A DNA stretch of 61,061 nucleotides from Clostridia bacterium (GCA_030524345.1 JAUNGP010000011.1:1-61061), one strand, 5' to 3'; numbered from the stretch's first letter, positions 26,523 to 35,277 are shown. Made by a program: numbers and translations. Notes: generated by a model not told the origin, from the letters alone.

Positions 26523-27268
26523 TACCTCTCACCAACTTTACTATTTTCAATTTTTTCTCTAATATAATGATATAATTTACTATCTTTTGTATAATCACGT
26601 TCAAAACTTTCATTGATAACATGATACTCTTCTAGTTTTTTACACTCCTCTAGCTTATCACCATATACACAAATAGATATTCCACCATTTTCTTTCACAA
26701 ACTTCATAGATTCAAAATCAGTAAGTCCATCTCCTATATATATCATATTGTTACAATTATATTTTAACAAACCTCTTTTCTTATTAATCTCAAATATCTT
26801 ATGAACTTTATCTTTTGATTCAATGACCTCACTTGGCCATTTAGCAATGCCTTCTTCATAATAATAAGATGAGCCATATATATGACTTAAATATTTTGCT
26901 ACCCTAGTTTTATCTATATATTCTTTTATACCAGAAGTAATGACAAAATGTTCTAATGATACATCTACTAAATTGGCATCCTCATTAATATTTTCAAAAT
27001 AGTTTTCCACTCCCTTTGAATATTTGATACGATCAGCACCAAAACACAAATTATCTTTTGTAAGTTTTACGTCATGATCTGCTAAAGCTTTAATTAATCC
27101 ATACATAAATGTATTTACCATACCATTGATTTCATTCGATAAATAATCATATTTTTGGATAATCGCCAATGTATCGGAATTAATTTGATTTAAAATATCA
27201 TATCTAGGATAGAACACATCCGTTAATGTTCCATCAAAATCATATACAATTGCAAAACGATTTTTCAT
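26522..27268 (-). CDS. HAD-superfamily phosphatase
   Basis: A 248-residue HAD hydrolase: DFDGTLTD (motif I), VITSG (motif II), a Lys near KWPSEVIESKDK, and IGDGLTDFES (motif III/IV). The helical cap between motifs I and II (about residues 20-105) is of the phosphoserine phosphatase-like type. The substrate is unknown. It is translationally coupled to radA, so it belongs to the radA-disA operon; whether it touches c-di-AMP or nucleotide breakdown is speculation. Confidence 0.8.
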   Translation of the reverse strand: MKNRFAIVYDFDGTLTDVFYPRYDILNQINSDTLAIIQKYDYLSNEINGMVNTFMYGLIKALADHDVKLTKDNLCFGADRIKYSKGVENYFENINEDANLVDVSLEHFVITSGIKEYIDKTRVAKYLSHIYGSSYYYEEGIAKWPSEVIESKDKVHKIFEINKKRGLLKYNCNNMIYIGDGLTDFESMKFVKENGGISICVYGDKLEECKKLEEYHVINESFERDYTKDSKLYHYIREKIENSKVGER

Positions 27269-27354
27269 TATTTCTACCTCTTTTTTGCTAAATTATATTT
27301 CAAAACAAGCACTTACATTATACTATATATTATACATTTGTTCAAGGTTAAAAT

Positions 27355-27380
27355 AGAAAAAACTAGCCTAAGCTAGTTTT
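27355..27380 (-). terminator. Intrinsic terminator
   Basis: AAAACTAGC/GCTAGTTTT with 4-base loop (27359-27380), followed on the minus strand by T-rich sequence; it ends the nucleoside hydrolase-HD operon. Confidence 0.85.
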
Positions 27381-27386
27381 ATTAAG

Positions 27387-27968
27387 TTACAAATGTTCCT
27401 TTATTTCTGGAAATAAATCATATAGGTTATATCCCAATAATTCATCAAAATATGCCTTTAATTTATATGTTTCTTTCACATGATACTGTGTATTTTCATA
27501 AGCCCCTCTTCGCTTAATAATATCAATTAGTCTTTTGTCAATAGTATTAACATTTCTTGTACACATTAGATCACATAAATTAATGATCTTTTCATATATT
27601 GTATATTCATGATTTTTTATAAACTCCGTTCTAAATGGAATATTTCTTGGGATCCCGCCTGCCGTACACATACAATCATTGTTAAGATAAGAATGAGTTA
27701 AACAAATATTACATATTTCATCATCATATCCTAATTCTTTTAGGTAATAGTACCCATTCATAACATGGTTTTGAAAATTTCCTACTAATTTTCCAATATC
27801 ATGAAGATACCCCAATGTTTTGGCTTTTGATACATCAAGATTTAAGGCTTCTGCAATTTTTCCTGCACTATTTCCAACACAAATAGAATGGTATATCCAG
27901 TTATCATTCTCTGCTTTTCCTTTTGCTTCTTCTAACATTTGTAAAGCTTGTTTACATGTTAAATTCAA
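27387..27968 (-). CDS. HD-domain phosphohydrolase
   Basis: A 193-residue HD protein: H27 (HSICV), HD at YLHDIGK and a later Asp (LCDLM), the metal ligands of HD hydrolases, plus a Cys-rich central loop (ICLTHSYLNNDCMCTAGG). Such enzymes usually cleave nucleotide phosphates. It is 14 bases downstream of the nucleotidase-nucleoside hydrolase fusion and shares its transcript, which supports a nucleotide salvage role. Confidence 0.82.
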   Translation of the reverse strand: MNLTCKQALQMLEEAKGKAENDNWIYHSICVGNSAGKIAEALNLDVSKAKTLGYLHDIGKLVGNFQNHVMNGYYYLKELGYDDEICNICLTHSYLNNDCMCTAGGIPRNIPFRTEFIKNHEYTIYEKIINLCDLMCTRNVNTIDKRLIDIIKRRGAYENTQYHVKETYKLKAYFDELLGYNLYDLFPEIKEHL

Positions 27969-27982
27969 AATATATCACTCCT

Positions 27983-29425
27983 TTATAACCCTTTTTCATT
28001 TCCTAATTTTTTAAATAAATCTTGATAGATGCTATTTGCATTCAAATTAATTGCAAAATCTATTTTATGGTTATTTTTTTCAAATTCATAAGATAAATCA
28101 TTTTTAATTTTAGGAGCATTCATTGTTTTTATTTCAAACCAATATGGATTGATTAAGTAAGCGATAGCACTAATATCCCAAATGACTCTTCTTTCAGTAA
28201 TGCCATGCTTTCCATCGTTATAAAATCTATCACATAAATATTTGTTTAATGGTTTCGTAAGATCAAAATAATGCTCAAGTTCATAAATAGAAGTAACTAA
28301 ATTGGATGCAACACCATTACATGGTATCACTGTCATATTTACTCCACTTTGGAATACATATTGAACTGCTTCAACGTCTTGTTTAAAATTATATTCTCTA
28401 TTATCAGAATGCATAATACTATGACCACCAAGCCAAACTATCTTCATTTTTTCTTTTAGTTCTGGATGTAATTTTAATAACACTGCAACGTTAGTAATCG
28501 CACCAATGGCAACAATATATGTAGTATCATTTTGAATAATAATTTCTACCATTTTTTTAATAGCATCGTTTTCCTTTAAATATCCATTTTGAAAATAATC
28601 AGTCGCTCCTTTAAATATCCTATTGTTACTATCTTCTTTCAAAAAACCAAATATATTTTGACAAACCTGATAACTTAGATCAGTTCCTTTGGAAACTTCC
28701 ACATCATTTTCATGACTATAAGGTGCAATAGTAACCGCATCTAAAATAATTCTATCCTTTGATTTCAATAGATACGAAAGTGCAAATTGATCATCTGCCT
28801 CATTGTTAGTATCTGTGTCTAATATAACATGATATTTGGGTAGCTTACGAAAAGAAAGATTGCAGACCTCATTATAGATATCTCTCCATCCCATCACAAA
28901 TTTTAAATCTTTACTTGGCGTATGATTGTATTTTGTCTTTACTAAATAACAATTTACTCCCGCATCTCTCATCTTTATGCAATTACTAACGACATCATCA
29001 AACATAATATCAATGTTATTTTCTATACACGCATTACTTTTATCAGTAGTTTTTGTTAAAACTAATTTTGTATAGTTGATATCATTTTTCTTTAGCCAAT
29101 TTACTGTAGTCTCAAATGAATTACAATAATGTGGATATACCCTATTGGAAATTAAATAAATTTCATGTCCATGATTTAACATTTTATCCATATAGTATTT
29201 TGCACCTTCTCTTGGCTCCATCGTTTTTGCAATTCTTTCCATATTGTTACAAAAAAATTCGTGAACTTCTTCTTTCGACCAATCAAACATTCCCTTTACA
29301 ATATGCTCAGCATGATCATTAACAATTCCGCTATTTCTCTTATTCTTATCTTCTTTTAAGAATTCCTCTAGGATCGCTTTATCAAAGTTACTAACCACAT
29401 TATCGATATCTAGTCCTATTCTCAT
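27983..29425 (-). CDS. Fusion of HAD 5'-nucleotidase and inosine-uridine-type nucleoside hydrolase
   Basis: A 480-residue two-domain protein. Residues 1-185 form a HAD nucleotidase of the NT5C type: nucleophile LDIDNVV (D6, D8), EIYLISNR, K in LTKTTDKS, and IMFDDVV. Residues about 195-475 form a nucleoside hydrolase with the Ca-binding LDTDTNNEADDQFA near 200, the IVAIGAITNVA segment, and late WDISAIAYL. Together they could convert a nucleoside monophosphate to nucleoside and then to base plus ribose. An extended -10 (TGATATAAT) and a GGTGAT ribosome site precede it, and an HD gene follows. Confidence 0.85.
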   Translation of the reverse strand: MRIGLDIDNVVSNFDKAILEEFLKEDKNKRNSGIVNDHAEHIVKGMFDWSKEEVHEFFCNNMERIAKTMEPREGAKYYMDKMLNHGHEIYLISNRVYPHYCNSFETTVNWLKKNDINYTKLVLTKTTDKSNACIENNIDIMFDDVVSNCIKMRDAGVNCYLVKTKYNHTPSKDLKFVMGWRDIYNEVCNLSFRKLPKYHVILDTDTNNEADDQFALSYLLKSKDRIILDAVTIAPYSHENDVEVSKGTDLSYQVCQNIFGFLKEDSNNRIFKGATDYFQNGYLKENDAIKKMVEIIIQNDTTYIVAIGAITNVAVLLKLHPELKEKMKIVWLGGHSIMHSDNREYNFKQDVEAVQYVFQSGVNMTVIPCNGVASNLVTSIYELEHYFDLTKPLNKYLCDRFYNDGKHGITERRVIWDISAIAYLINPYWFEIKTMNAPKIKNDLSYEFEKNNHKIDFAINLNANSIYQDLFKKLGNEKGL

Positions 29426-29489
29426 ATTTTATCACCACAAATTTATTATATCACAAAAATAATTTTTTTCAGTATCTATTAAGAAATGT

Positions 29490-29526
29490 ATCAAAAAAAA
29501 TAAGGTATCTATATAAAATAGATACC
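29490..29526 (-). terminator. Intrinsic terminator
   Basis: GGTATCTA/TAGATACC (29504-29526) followed on the minus strand by TTA and eight T; it lies downstream of the gene at 29598. Confidence 0.8.
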
Positions 29527-29597
29527 CTTCCAGATAAAAAATTTGTTTGCCGTTTGCCTTGGCATATTCATTTTAGATGTTATACTCTCCCAATCTT

Positions 29598-30200
29598 TCA
29601 TTTATTGTTTTGAATTTGTTTTAATTTATTATATAATATATTGACCGATTTTATAGCTAAAAAATGATTTATATCATTTTCTCCTTTTCTTCTTTTGCAA
29701 AAACTTTCTAATTCTGCTATAGCAATATTAACATTTTCTTTATTAACTTGTTCCTCACAGACTTTTAGGGCAGTACTAATATATCCGCATATAGCACATG
29801 CAGTCATAGCTTGAAAATATGATTCTTCTACAAGATTTGAATTGAAATATAACTCTGTTGCGAAATCATCATCAATTTTCTTCGGATTTGAAAGAATCAT
29901 TTTTTCTGCTATATAGATTCCATTTTTGCTTATAGTTTTATATATCTTACAATCTTCTGGAATTTTAACTTCACACAATGTATCTCCTCTAATTAACCAT
30001 CTAAAAATATATTCATACGTCGAAATGCAAAATCCTCCCATTTCTGATTGAACTGTTGCATTAAAATTAATCTTTTTATCCGATACAACTATTTCATTCA
30101 TTGGAAATCTTCTACCATCACTATATTCTTTAATAGTATGAATAACTCTGTAATATTTGTTATTCTTATCAGCTTCACATTCAAAAAATTTTCCTAACAT
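29598..30200 (-). CDS. Hypothetical protein with Cys/Ala-rich helical C-terminal half
   Basis: A 200-residue protein I cannot assign. The first half is beta-rich, with a basic GRRFPMNEIV stretch and GDTLCEVKIPEDCKIY. The second half is helical with AMTACAICGYISTAL and a Lys-rich end. The in-frame TTG at 30218 lies upstream of GGGAGA, which precedes ATG 30200, so the latter is used. It sits at the edge of the accessory block, and could be of phage or mobile-element origin (weak inference). Confidence 0.6.
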   Translation of the reverse strand: MLGKFFECEADKNNKYYRVIHTIKEYSDGRRFPMNEIVVSDKKINFNATVQSEMGGFCISTYEYIFRWLIRGDTLCEVKIPEDCKIYKTISKNGIYIAEKMILSNPKKIDDDFATELYFNSNLVEESYFQAMTACAICGYISTALKVCEEQVNKENVNIAIAELESFCKRRKGENDINHFLAIKSVNILYNKLKQIQNNK

Positions 30201-30218
30201 ATATATTCTCCCATACAA

Positions 30219-30718
30219 CTTACCATAGTTATCAAAGTTACTATATTAATAAGTTGCATCTTTTACAATAATAATTAATTAATTTTGAAATCTTGTTTAA
30301 CATTACTTCTATAAACTAATCATCTTCTCTATAATATCTATCTCTTCTTTTTACTCCAACTATTGAGGATTTATTACTCTTGAAATTAAAAAATTGAGTT
30401 CCCATCTATATGGTGCCGATAACATAATTATCTACAACTTTTTCAGTTCTCATAACGATTGATACAAATATCAATCAATTCATTGCCTTTACTTTAACAT
30501 AGAATCTATAAACTTTCAAGTATTTTTGAATAAATATTTTTATTCGTTGAAAAGGCTATAAATTTATGATACTATTTATATACACAAATAGTAGTAATAT
30601 ATATCAAAAATATAACTAGACAAGTATGTCTAATTCAAAAATACAGTATTTTCTCACTTTGTGTCGTCCAAATCAGAGAACTTTTAGTATAAAATATCAA
30701 TGAAAGGAGGTATAGCAC
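30219..30718. other. Gene-free A+T-rich stretch with an operator-like palindrome
   Basis: No ORF with a ribosome site is seen. An 8-bp inverted repeat with a 4-base gap, GATTGATA/TATCAATC (30457-30476), could be an operator for the XRE regulator downstream. TATAAA-like sequence near 30690 and AAAGGAGG near 30703 lead into the next gene. Confidence 0.5.
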
Positions 30719-31393
30719 GTGGATCAAAAAAAGATAGGTCTATTTTTAAAGGATCTACGCAAAGAAAAAAATATAACTCAGGAAATGTTAGCTGAAAAGT
30801 TGAATATTTCCAACAGAACAGTATCTAGATGGGAAACAGGAAATAATATGCCAGATATCAGTTTACTAGTTGAACTATCTGAGTTATATCACGTTAGTAT
30901 TCCTGAGATTGTTGATGGAGAAAGGAAAAGTGAAGAAATGAATCAAGAAACAAGAGATACTGCAATAAAAATGGCCGAATATAGTAAAAATGATGTGAAG
31001 ATAGAGAAAAAGAAAGTAATAAGTTTCCTTCTTATGACTTTTGGTGCATTTTTCATTATTTCTGCATTTGCAATATTTCCAAATGATAGTAGTTGGGGAA
31101 GTATTTATTCCATTATTGGTGGAATCATTTTGATTATTGGACTATATTTTAAAATGAAATCTGTTGTGTTGAAGAAAAGTTTTCGTATTTTAAGTGTTGT
31201 TGCATGTATATTAATATTATTCGGAATCTTTAGCATTTCAGATTATATAGCAGTTTCACAATATCATCAAGTACCTAGATTTAGTTATGAAAAAATATAT
31301 AGCGAAGACCAAGTTGAACATAAAACTTTGTTTTATACAGTCGTTCAAAAAAATCCAGGTACTGAAAAGGAACGCATAGAAATTGTAAAATAG
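30719..31393 (+). CDS. XRE-family regulator with membrane-spanning C-terminal region
   Basis: A 224-residue protein. Residues 1-65 are a Cro/CI-type HTH (LRKEKNITQEMLAEKLNI, then NRTVSRWETG, then MPDISLL). Residues about 100-125, 130-147 and 158-178 are hydrophobic, so the repressor is membrane-tethered, with a short outside tail. The start is GTG with AAAGGAGG eight bases upstream. HTH-plus-membrane proteins of this build often sense envelope stress or antimicrobials. A strong hairpin follows the stop. Confidence 0.85.
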   Translation: MDQKKIGLFLKDLRKEKNITQEMLAEKLNISNRTVSRWETGNNMPDISLLVELSELYHVSIPEIVDGERKSEEMNQETRDTAIKMAEYSKNDVKIEKKKVISFLLMTFGAFFIISAFAIFPNDSSWGSIYSIIGGIILIIGLYFKMKSVVLKKSFRILSVVACILILFGIFSISDYIAVSQYHQVPRFSYEKIYSEDQVEHKTLFYTVVQKNPGTEKERIEIVK

Positions 31394-31431
31394 GTTTATA
31401 ATGAATTAGAAGAGTTTTACAAATTGCATTT

Positions 31432-31462
31432 AAGCGAATGATTTTGAGTCATTCGCTTTAAA
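31432..31462 (+). terminator. Hairpin after XRE gene
   Basis: AAGCGAATGA/TCATTCGCTT (31432-31441, 31449-31458) with a short T/A tail. Confidence 0.65.
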
Positions 31463-31466
31463 AATT

Positions 31467-31642
31467 TTACACATAAATTAATATGCTAAAAACAAATTCT
31501 TCAGTTCGATCTTTTATTGAGTTCATAGTCACACCCAAGTAAATATAATCATATAATAATCTTCCTCTAAATAATATTTAATACCTGTCTTTTTGTCTAT
31601 TTTAGTTTTTGATAATTCATTATTTGTAACTTTTTCCTCCTT
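31467..31642 (-). pseudogene. Relic of a transposon-encoded TnpV-type gene
   Basis: Minus-strand reading gives NELSKTKIDKKTGIKYYLEE (about 31616-31557), typical of the start of TnpV proteins of Tn4451/CTn-type elements. After a stop and frame change it gives MNSIKDRTEEFVFSILIYV then a stop at 31467, matching my recollection of the TnpV C terminus. The middle of the protein (about 70 residues) is deleted. The rest of 31643-31950 has no intact gene; one 26-codon reading frame ends near 31664. Confidence 0.6.
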
Positions 31643-31956
31643 TTAAAATCTGGTATTATTATTTTTCTTTTATTCTTGGTTTGTTTTCATCTAGAATTAT
31701 TACTTTTTTATAAATGTTATTAGTAATTTTTAACACCATCCTTTCTTGAATGATATTTTTGAACAATAAAAAAAGATCATCCATTTCTGAATGATATTTA
31801 TATCAATTCTATTAGTTCGAATAAACACGTCATTGGTGCGTGAGTAAACCACGTTTGGAAATTCGCATTAAGGTTAATTCCTAAGTCAATTATAACATCA
31901 TTTATATAGTTTTGCACCTAATAATCTAATCTTTGAGAGAAATTGTAATTTGTTTT

Positions 31957-32405
31957 TTATGGTACATTCACTTTATACCAATTGCCTTTAATATGATCAA
32001 TGTTCCACCTTTTATCAAAAGATGGCTTATTAGCATTTCTAGTATATACTATCATAAAATATCCAGAGTCATCTCCATACACAATTTCATCTTTTCCTAT
32101 TAAAACTGAATCCTGATTTTTATAATAATCCTTTATTTCATAAATAGCGTTTTTTTCTTCTTCTGATAAATCCATTTTATTTTCAAGGTTTGAAAAATAC
32201 AAAAGAATGGAAAAATTTTCATTGCACTCTATGTCACAATTATTATTGTAATATTCTATGAATATTGTATTTGCTATCTCATAACTAGATTCTATTTTAT
32301 TCCATTTATTTATTAAACCAATTTTATAACTAATAATGTTATAAAAAATAGAGATAAAATAGTAATTATAATAAAAATTAATGGTAATAACAGATGTTTT
32401 TTCAA
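31957..32405 (-). pseudogene. Small membrane-anchored protein, probable 1-base frameshift
   Basis: An open frame begins with GTG at 32415 inside the ribosome site. A second frame from TTG 32405, correctly spaced after GAGGTGA, encodes KKHLLLPLIFIIITILSLFF, a clear signal/anchor segment, and runs to a stop near 32313. One extra A in the run near 32323 would join it to the downstream frame (INKWNKIESSYEIANTIF... to NWYKVNVP). The joined protein has about 149 residues: one membrane segment and an extracytoplasmic domain. The function is unknown. Confidence 0.55.
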
Positions 32406-32438
32406 TTTTAATCACCTCTGTAAATTGTAATTTAATAA

Positions 32439-32708
32439 TTACTTATTCAAATAGTATTTTCCTTTTTTAAAAGTTAAAGTTTTGTCTTGAACCATCATTA
32501 ACAAGTAGGGATTTTTTGCTATTTCTTTTGGTAATTCTTTTGTTTTAATCCCATTTTCCAAATTTGTAATGTTATTATCTTTAAAATATTTAATGATATC
32601 TTCTTTTGAGGAAGATGTATCATTTTTATACTTATTTTTTATCAAAATCATATATATGATTCCTACTATACAAATTATTGGTAATACGAATCTTAATATT
32701 TCATACAT
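32439..32708 (-). CDS. Small single-pass membrane protein
   Basis: An 89-residue protein: one N-terminal membrane segment (about 4-24), then a polar region ending in basic KKGKYYLNK. TAGGAGTG is 8 bases before the ATG. It lies between two other envelope-directed small genes in the block and is not recognised. Confidence 0.65.
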   Translation of the reverse strand: MYEILRFVLPIICIVGIIYMILIKNKYKNDTSSSKEDIIKYFKDNNITNLENGIKTKELPKEIAKNPYLLMMVQDKTLTFKKGKYYLNK

Positions 32709-32733
32709 TTATATCACACTCCTAAATTGTAAT

Positions 32734-33304
32734 TTAGCAATTACTTATATATAATCTAACAACTTGATATTCATAATGATCATCAGTTTCTAAAAGCCCT
32801 ACTGAAATACCTTTTCCATTATTAGCAGACTTTTTAGAAGAAGATTTTTCTTTTGCTTCTTTTATTAAATTTTCAATCTCCGAATCAGTAATTTCTTCAT
32901 TGTTTGCTTTAATTAAAAGTTTTACATATTTTAGAGCCATATCTTCATTATAATTATCTTTTTTTAAATACAGAGCACTCATATCAAGAATATCATTTTC
33001 TTTATTTCCTGAAAATTCTACTGGTTTTAAATAATATGAAATATTATCAGTTAAAGCAAACCAATATAAATCATTTTCTATAACCATATAATCATCACTC
33101 GCTGGAGTATTTAATCCTCCATCCATTATTTTTGCATTAAATTTTGCTAGTATAGTATTTACAGTTTCCTTTTCACCCCATCCATATTTTTCTTGTGTTT
33201 CTTGTAAATGTTTTTCTGCATTTTTCACTTCATCTTTTCCACATCCAATAATTCCTAAAACCATAATCCCACATAATAAAATAGTTAATATTGTTTTTTT
33301 TCAT
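32734..33304 (-). pseudogene. Putative lipoprotein with start separated by an A8 frameshift
   Basis: The long frame encodes about 176 residues from Met at 33264. Upstream, GGAGGAATAAGAA precedes ATG 33304, followed by eight A. With seven A, translation reads MKKTILTILLCGIMVLGIIG then Cys-Gly-Lys, a textbook lipoprotein signal with its lipobox, in frame with the rest. With eight A, the frame stops early. The mature part is acidic and helical (NAEKHLQETQEKYGW...) and unassigned. Phase variation, slippage or a homopolymer error could explain the state. Confidence 0.7.
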
Positions 33305-33331
33305 TTCTTATTCCTCCATCTCAACAAATTA

Positions 33332-34087
33332 CTATTTGATTTCATATATTGCAATTAAATTTTTTTCATTTTCATAATTTTCTTCTACATATAAATTTTT
33401 ATTATAATCTATACTATTTTTATTTAAACATAAATCAAGAAAACATAAAAATATGCCAATATCAATTTGATTATAAAAAATAACCTTATCTTTAGGCATC
33501 ATTCCTCTTTTGCCTTCTTTTCTGTATCTATAAACTTTTAATTCTTTTGCAGATGACTCTACTATCCACGGTTGAGTATTACAAGCACTTGGAGCAAAAC
33601 GGACAATATTTGCAATGTCTAAATCATTATCTCCGTTCCAAATTTCTTGTAATTTTTTTCTTTTACTCTTATACATATCTTTTCTAAACTTATCAGCAGA
33701 ATCCACTTTTGCTATTGCTATCATAATAATAAAATCTAGCCCATCCATTTGCATTTCATCTACTTTACCAATACCAAACCATAAAGTACCAATGTTTTTA
33801 GAAACTAAATACAAATCCAGTTGTTCTCCTAAATAGCCTATATTTTGTAAATAATTATCCTTTTTCTCTGAATAAAACAAAATACAATATTCTTGACCTC
33901 GTTTACAAGTAGTACCTTCTTTAACTATTTTTATTTTTACCTTTATATCATCTACTAATGGTGTTAATTTCGTAAACTCATTTTCTATGTCTTTTATTTC
34001 TTCATCAGTAATATGCTCGTTCCCTATATTTCTAAATAAGTGAAAAGACTTTCTTTTAAAAATCATATCATATAATTTATTATCCAT
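33332..34087 (-). CDS. Nitroreductase-like protein (putative TM1586-type)
   Basis: A 251-residue soluble protein. A duplicated nitroreductase-like layout is seen: an N-terminal half with RKSFHLFRN and a central GYLGEQLDLYLVSKNIGTLW, and a C-terminal half with FAPSACNTQPWIV. This arrangement fits the putative nitroreductases of the TM1586 type, FMN enzymes of unknown substrate. GAGGTGA precedes the ATG. It leads the four-gene leftward block. Confidence 0.75.
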   Translation of the reverse strand: MDNKLYDMIFKRKSFHLFRNIGNEHITDEEIKDIENEFTKLTPLVDDIKVKIKIVKEGTTCKRGQEYCILFYSEKKDNYLQNIGYLGEQLDLYLVSKNIGTLWFGIGKVDEMQMDGLDFIIMIAIAKVDSADKFRKDMYKSKRKKLQEIWNGDNDLDIANIVRFAPSACNTQPWIVESSAKELKVYRYRKEGKRGMMPKDKVIFYNQIDIGIFLCFLDLCLNKNSIDYNKNLYVEENYENEKNLIAIYEIK

Positions 34088-34559
34088 TAATTCACCTCTA
34101 CAAATTACTATTTGTACAACAGATTAACAAAAAATAATATTAATCCATTTGTACTCAAATATAGTCGTATAAATACAACTATATTATAATACTTTTTAGA
34201 TTCTTTTTAAAGTTATTATGTACCTTTTTCTTTGTAAAATTTAAACGTCTTTTTAACTTTTAATGTACCAAAATCCGAGCGACTTTTTAGCAGGATAATC
34301 TTGGCTGACAAACAACTACCCAGTGGGTAGTTTAGCCCGATTTCAAAGGAATTTGAGAAAAATGATATGTCTGACATTTATCTTTTTGTATGACTTATGT
34401 ATGACAGAAAATAGATAAATAATAAAGGAAAACGAGTTATTGTATGACATTTGTTATAACATTTTAACCATTTTTATACCTGAAAAATGCCCAACTTGTA
34501 CCAAAATCCAAGATTTTTCAATTACTTATAAATTTAATATTGGTACAAAAATATGTACC
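34088..34559. other. Gene-free stretch with repeated short motifs
   Basis: No supported ORF. The sequence GTACCAAAATCC occurs twice (near 34265 and 34498), ATGTACCTT twice (near 34219 and 34553) and GTATGAC three times between 34388 and 34450. A near-perfect inverted repeat AACTACCCA-G-TGGGTAGTT is at 34314-34332. It may be a remnant of a replication or integration region. Confidence 0.5.
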
Positions 34560-34811
34560 TTAAATATTAACATTAATTATATTTATTGGATTAACAGGAA
34601 TTTCTATTAACCCATAACTAGTAATTTTAAATTTATCCATAATCGGAATTAGCTTAAATGGTTCATTGAAATAATTACCTTTGTTATATTTAAGTATAAA
34701 TTGATTGTTGTTTAGTTGCTCTCTTTTTAATTCTTGATAATCAATAGGAAAATTTAATTGTAATTTTTTAATATACTTCTCAATCTCTAATTTTTCTTTT
34801 ATAATTTGCAT
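34560..34811 (-). CDS. Small hypothetical protein next to ssrA
   Basis: An 83-residue soluble protein with a good ribosome site (GGAAGGAGTG, nine bases before ATG). The N terminus is charged and helical, the C terminus hydrophobic with several Ile/Asn/Pro (IPVNPINIINVNI). Not recognised. It lies just beyond the 3' end of the tmRNA gene, where integrated elements commonly sit. Confidence 0.55.
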   Translation of the reverse strand: MQIIKEKLEIEKYIKKLQLNFPIDYQELKREQLNNNQFILKYNKGNYFNEPFKLIPIMDKFKITSYGLIEIPVNPINIINVNI

Positions 34812-34874
34812 AACTAATCACTCCTTCCAAAACAAACAAAAAAGATTAACCGAAATTAACCTTTATGTATTGAA

Positions 34875-34892
34875 AGTCGAATTAGTTCGACT
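34875..34892 (-). terminator. Hairpin after ssrA
   Basis: AGTCGAA/TTCGACT with a 4-base loop, 10 bases beyond the tmRNA 3' end; a weak T tract follows on the minus strand. Confidence 0.6.
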
Positions 34893-34902
34893 AATTTCCC
34901 TA

Positions 34903-35257
34903 TGGTGGAGCTGGTGAGAATTGAACTCACGTCCGAAAATCCCTTTCTATCAACTTCTCCGAGTGCAGTAAATTTTAAAGTAATATCAAACCCATCAAAA
35001 ATTTACAAAAATAAGATTTCATATGATTGACAAATACCCATTAATCTACAATCATCAATTAACTTTGTTAGCTAGATTGATTGAGACCTTTCATTATCCT
35101 CTAGCAAAACAATGAAAGACCTAGCTGAACTTAGGCAGCTAATGCAAATCTATTATTATCTGCGTTTAATTTTAATTTCTCGTTTTTATAGTGGCCAACG
35201 AGAATCCACTACTCGCTATTGGTAGAATTAAGATAGCCGTCGAAACCTTACAGCCCC
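34903..35257 (-). ncRNA. ssrA: Transfer-messenger RNA (tmRNA)
   Basis: Rescues stalled ribosomes by trans-translation. The minus strand begins GGGGCTGTAAGGTTTCGACGG and ends with a T-arm GTGAGTTCAATTCTCAC and CAGCTCCACCA; the 5' GGGGCTG pairs with 3' CAGCTCC. The CCA end is encoded. A pseudoknot-like AGTGG...CCACT with interleaved TTCTCGTT...AACGAGAA precedes the tag. The tag frame at 35163-35131 reads ADNNRFALAA then TAA; GCA is the likely resume codon. Length 355 nt is normal. Confidence 0.95.
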
Positions 35258-35268
35258 ATATATTAATT

Positions 35269-35277
35269 ATTATACCA
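35269..35277 (-). promoter_or_regulatory. Extended -10 of ssrA
   Basis: Minus strand TGGTATAAT (35277-35269), 11 bases before the mature tmRNA 5' end; the -35 is weak. Confidence 0.6.

Noticed and set aside
32405..32415. GTG 32415 as a genuine start for the small gene
   Set aside because: The codon is part of the GAGGTGA ribosome site, and the resulting N terminus lacks the anchor that the neighbouring frame encodes.
31957..34811. Complete phage or conjugative element
   Set aside because: No integrase, terminase, portal, relaxase or coupling protein gene is present; only a TnpV relic and unknowns.
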